Source: Scatomorpha pullicola
Lineage (GTDB): Bacteria; Bacillota; Clostridia; Oscillospirales; Oscillospiraceae
Length of the DNA stretch: 5,392 bases
Direction: 5' to 3'
Assembly (NCBI GenBank): GCA_018716545.1
Contig: DVJU01000021.1
Span: 1 to 5,392 of the forward strand
The notes below the pieces were generated by a model that worked only from the letters and a program-made list of their open reading frames with translations, made no database searches and was not told the origin of the DNA. Below, one piece after another: positions 5,391 through 5,392 of this stretch (position 1 is its first letter; every line of letters starts with the position of its first letter). The position numbers and the translations under genes were made by a program.

Positions 5391-5392
5391 GG

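Noticed and set aside
5279..5392. Plain fold-back of already-read sequence at the window end
   Set aside because: The inverted segment is not the complement of DNA earlier in the window. It encodes the unread downstream part of the gene, so a simple snap-back does not explain it. Other chimeras remain possible.

Overview
The window looks like chromosomal DNA from a GC-rich member of the Clostridia (Bacillota), most likely an Oscillospiraceae- or Christensenellales-type anaerobe. This is an inference. It rests on the strong AGGAGG-type ribosome sites, the free use of ATA (Ile) and AGG (Arg) codons in otherwise GC-rich genes, near-consensus sigma-A promoters, a YtrA-type GntR/ABC operon, a YtxH-like small protein and a YmdB-family phosphodiesterase. 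The window starts inside one gene and ends inside another. No rRNA, tRNA, CRISPR array or transposase gene was seen.

Left part (1-374): the last codons of an unidentified plus-strand gene are followed by a convergent intergenic region packed with hairpins. Two copies of the same 26-bp GC-rich palindrome stand exactly 260 bp apart. Between them lies a block of five more hairpins whose ends form imperfect terminal inverted repeats. It reads as a bidirectional terminator region carrying a small MITE-like or structured-RNA repeat element.

Middle part, minus strand (375-3097): transcription runs right to left. A 56-aa YtxH-like glycine-zipper protein has its own intrinsic terminator. Directly after this comes a near-consensus promoter with a 19-bp inverted-repeat operator over the -10 box. 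That promoter drives a tightly packed four-gene operon: a YtrA-type GntR repressor, an ABC ATPase, and two paralogous ABC-2 permease subunits. Together these would form one ATPase/two-permease exporter, probably autoregulated by the repressor in response to an envelope or antimicrobial signal (inference from family).

Right part, plus strand (3160-5392): a strong extended -10 promoter drives an operon of a YmdB-family metallophosphoesterase, an SbcD/YhaO-like metallophosphoesterase and an SbcC/YhaN-like P-loop ATPase. The junctions overlap by 4 and 7 nt. The first gene points to cyclic-nucleotide or RNA turnover and the other two to an SbcCD-like DNA-end nuclease.

The most striking observation is at the right end. 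The ATPase gene runs normally through its Walker A motif to codon 54, then turns into nonsense and stops. The missing family-like continuation is readable on the opposite strand of the last 105 bp, between 7-bp inverted repeats. Re-inverting that segment restores an open frame. This is either a real small inversion, possibly a phase switch, or a chimeric sequence end.
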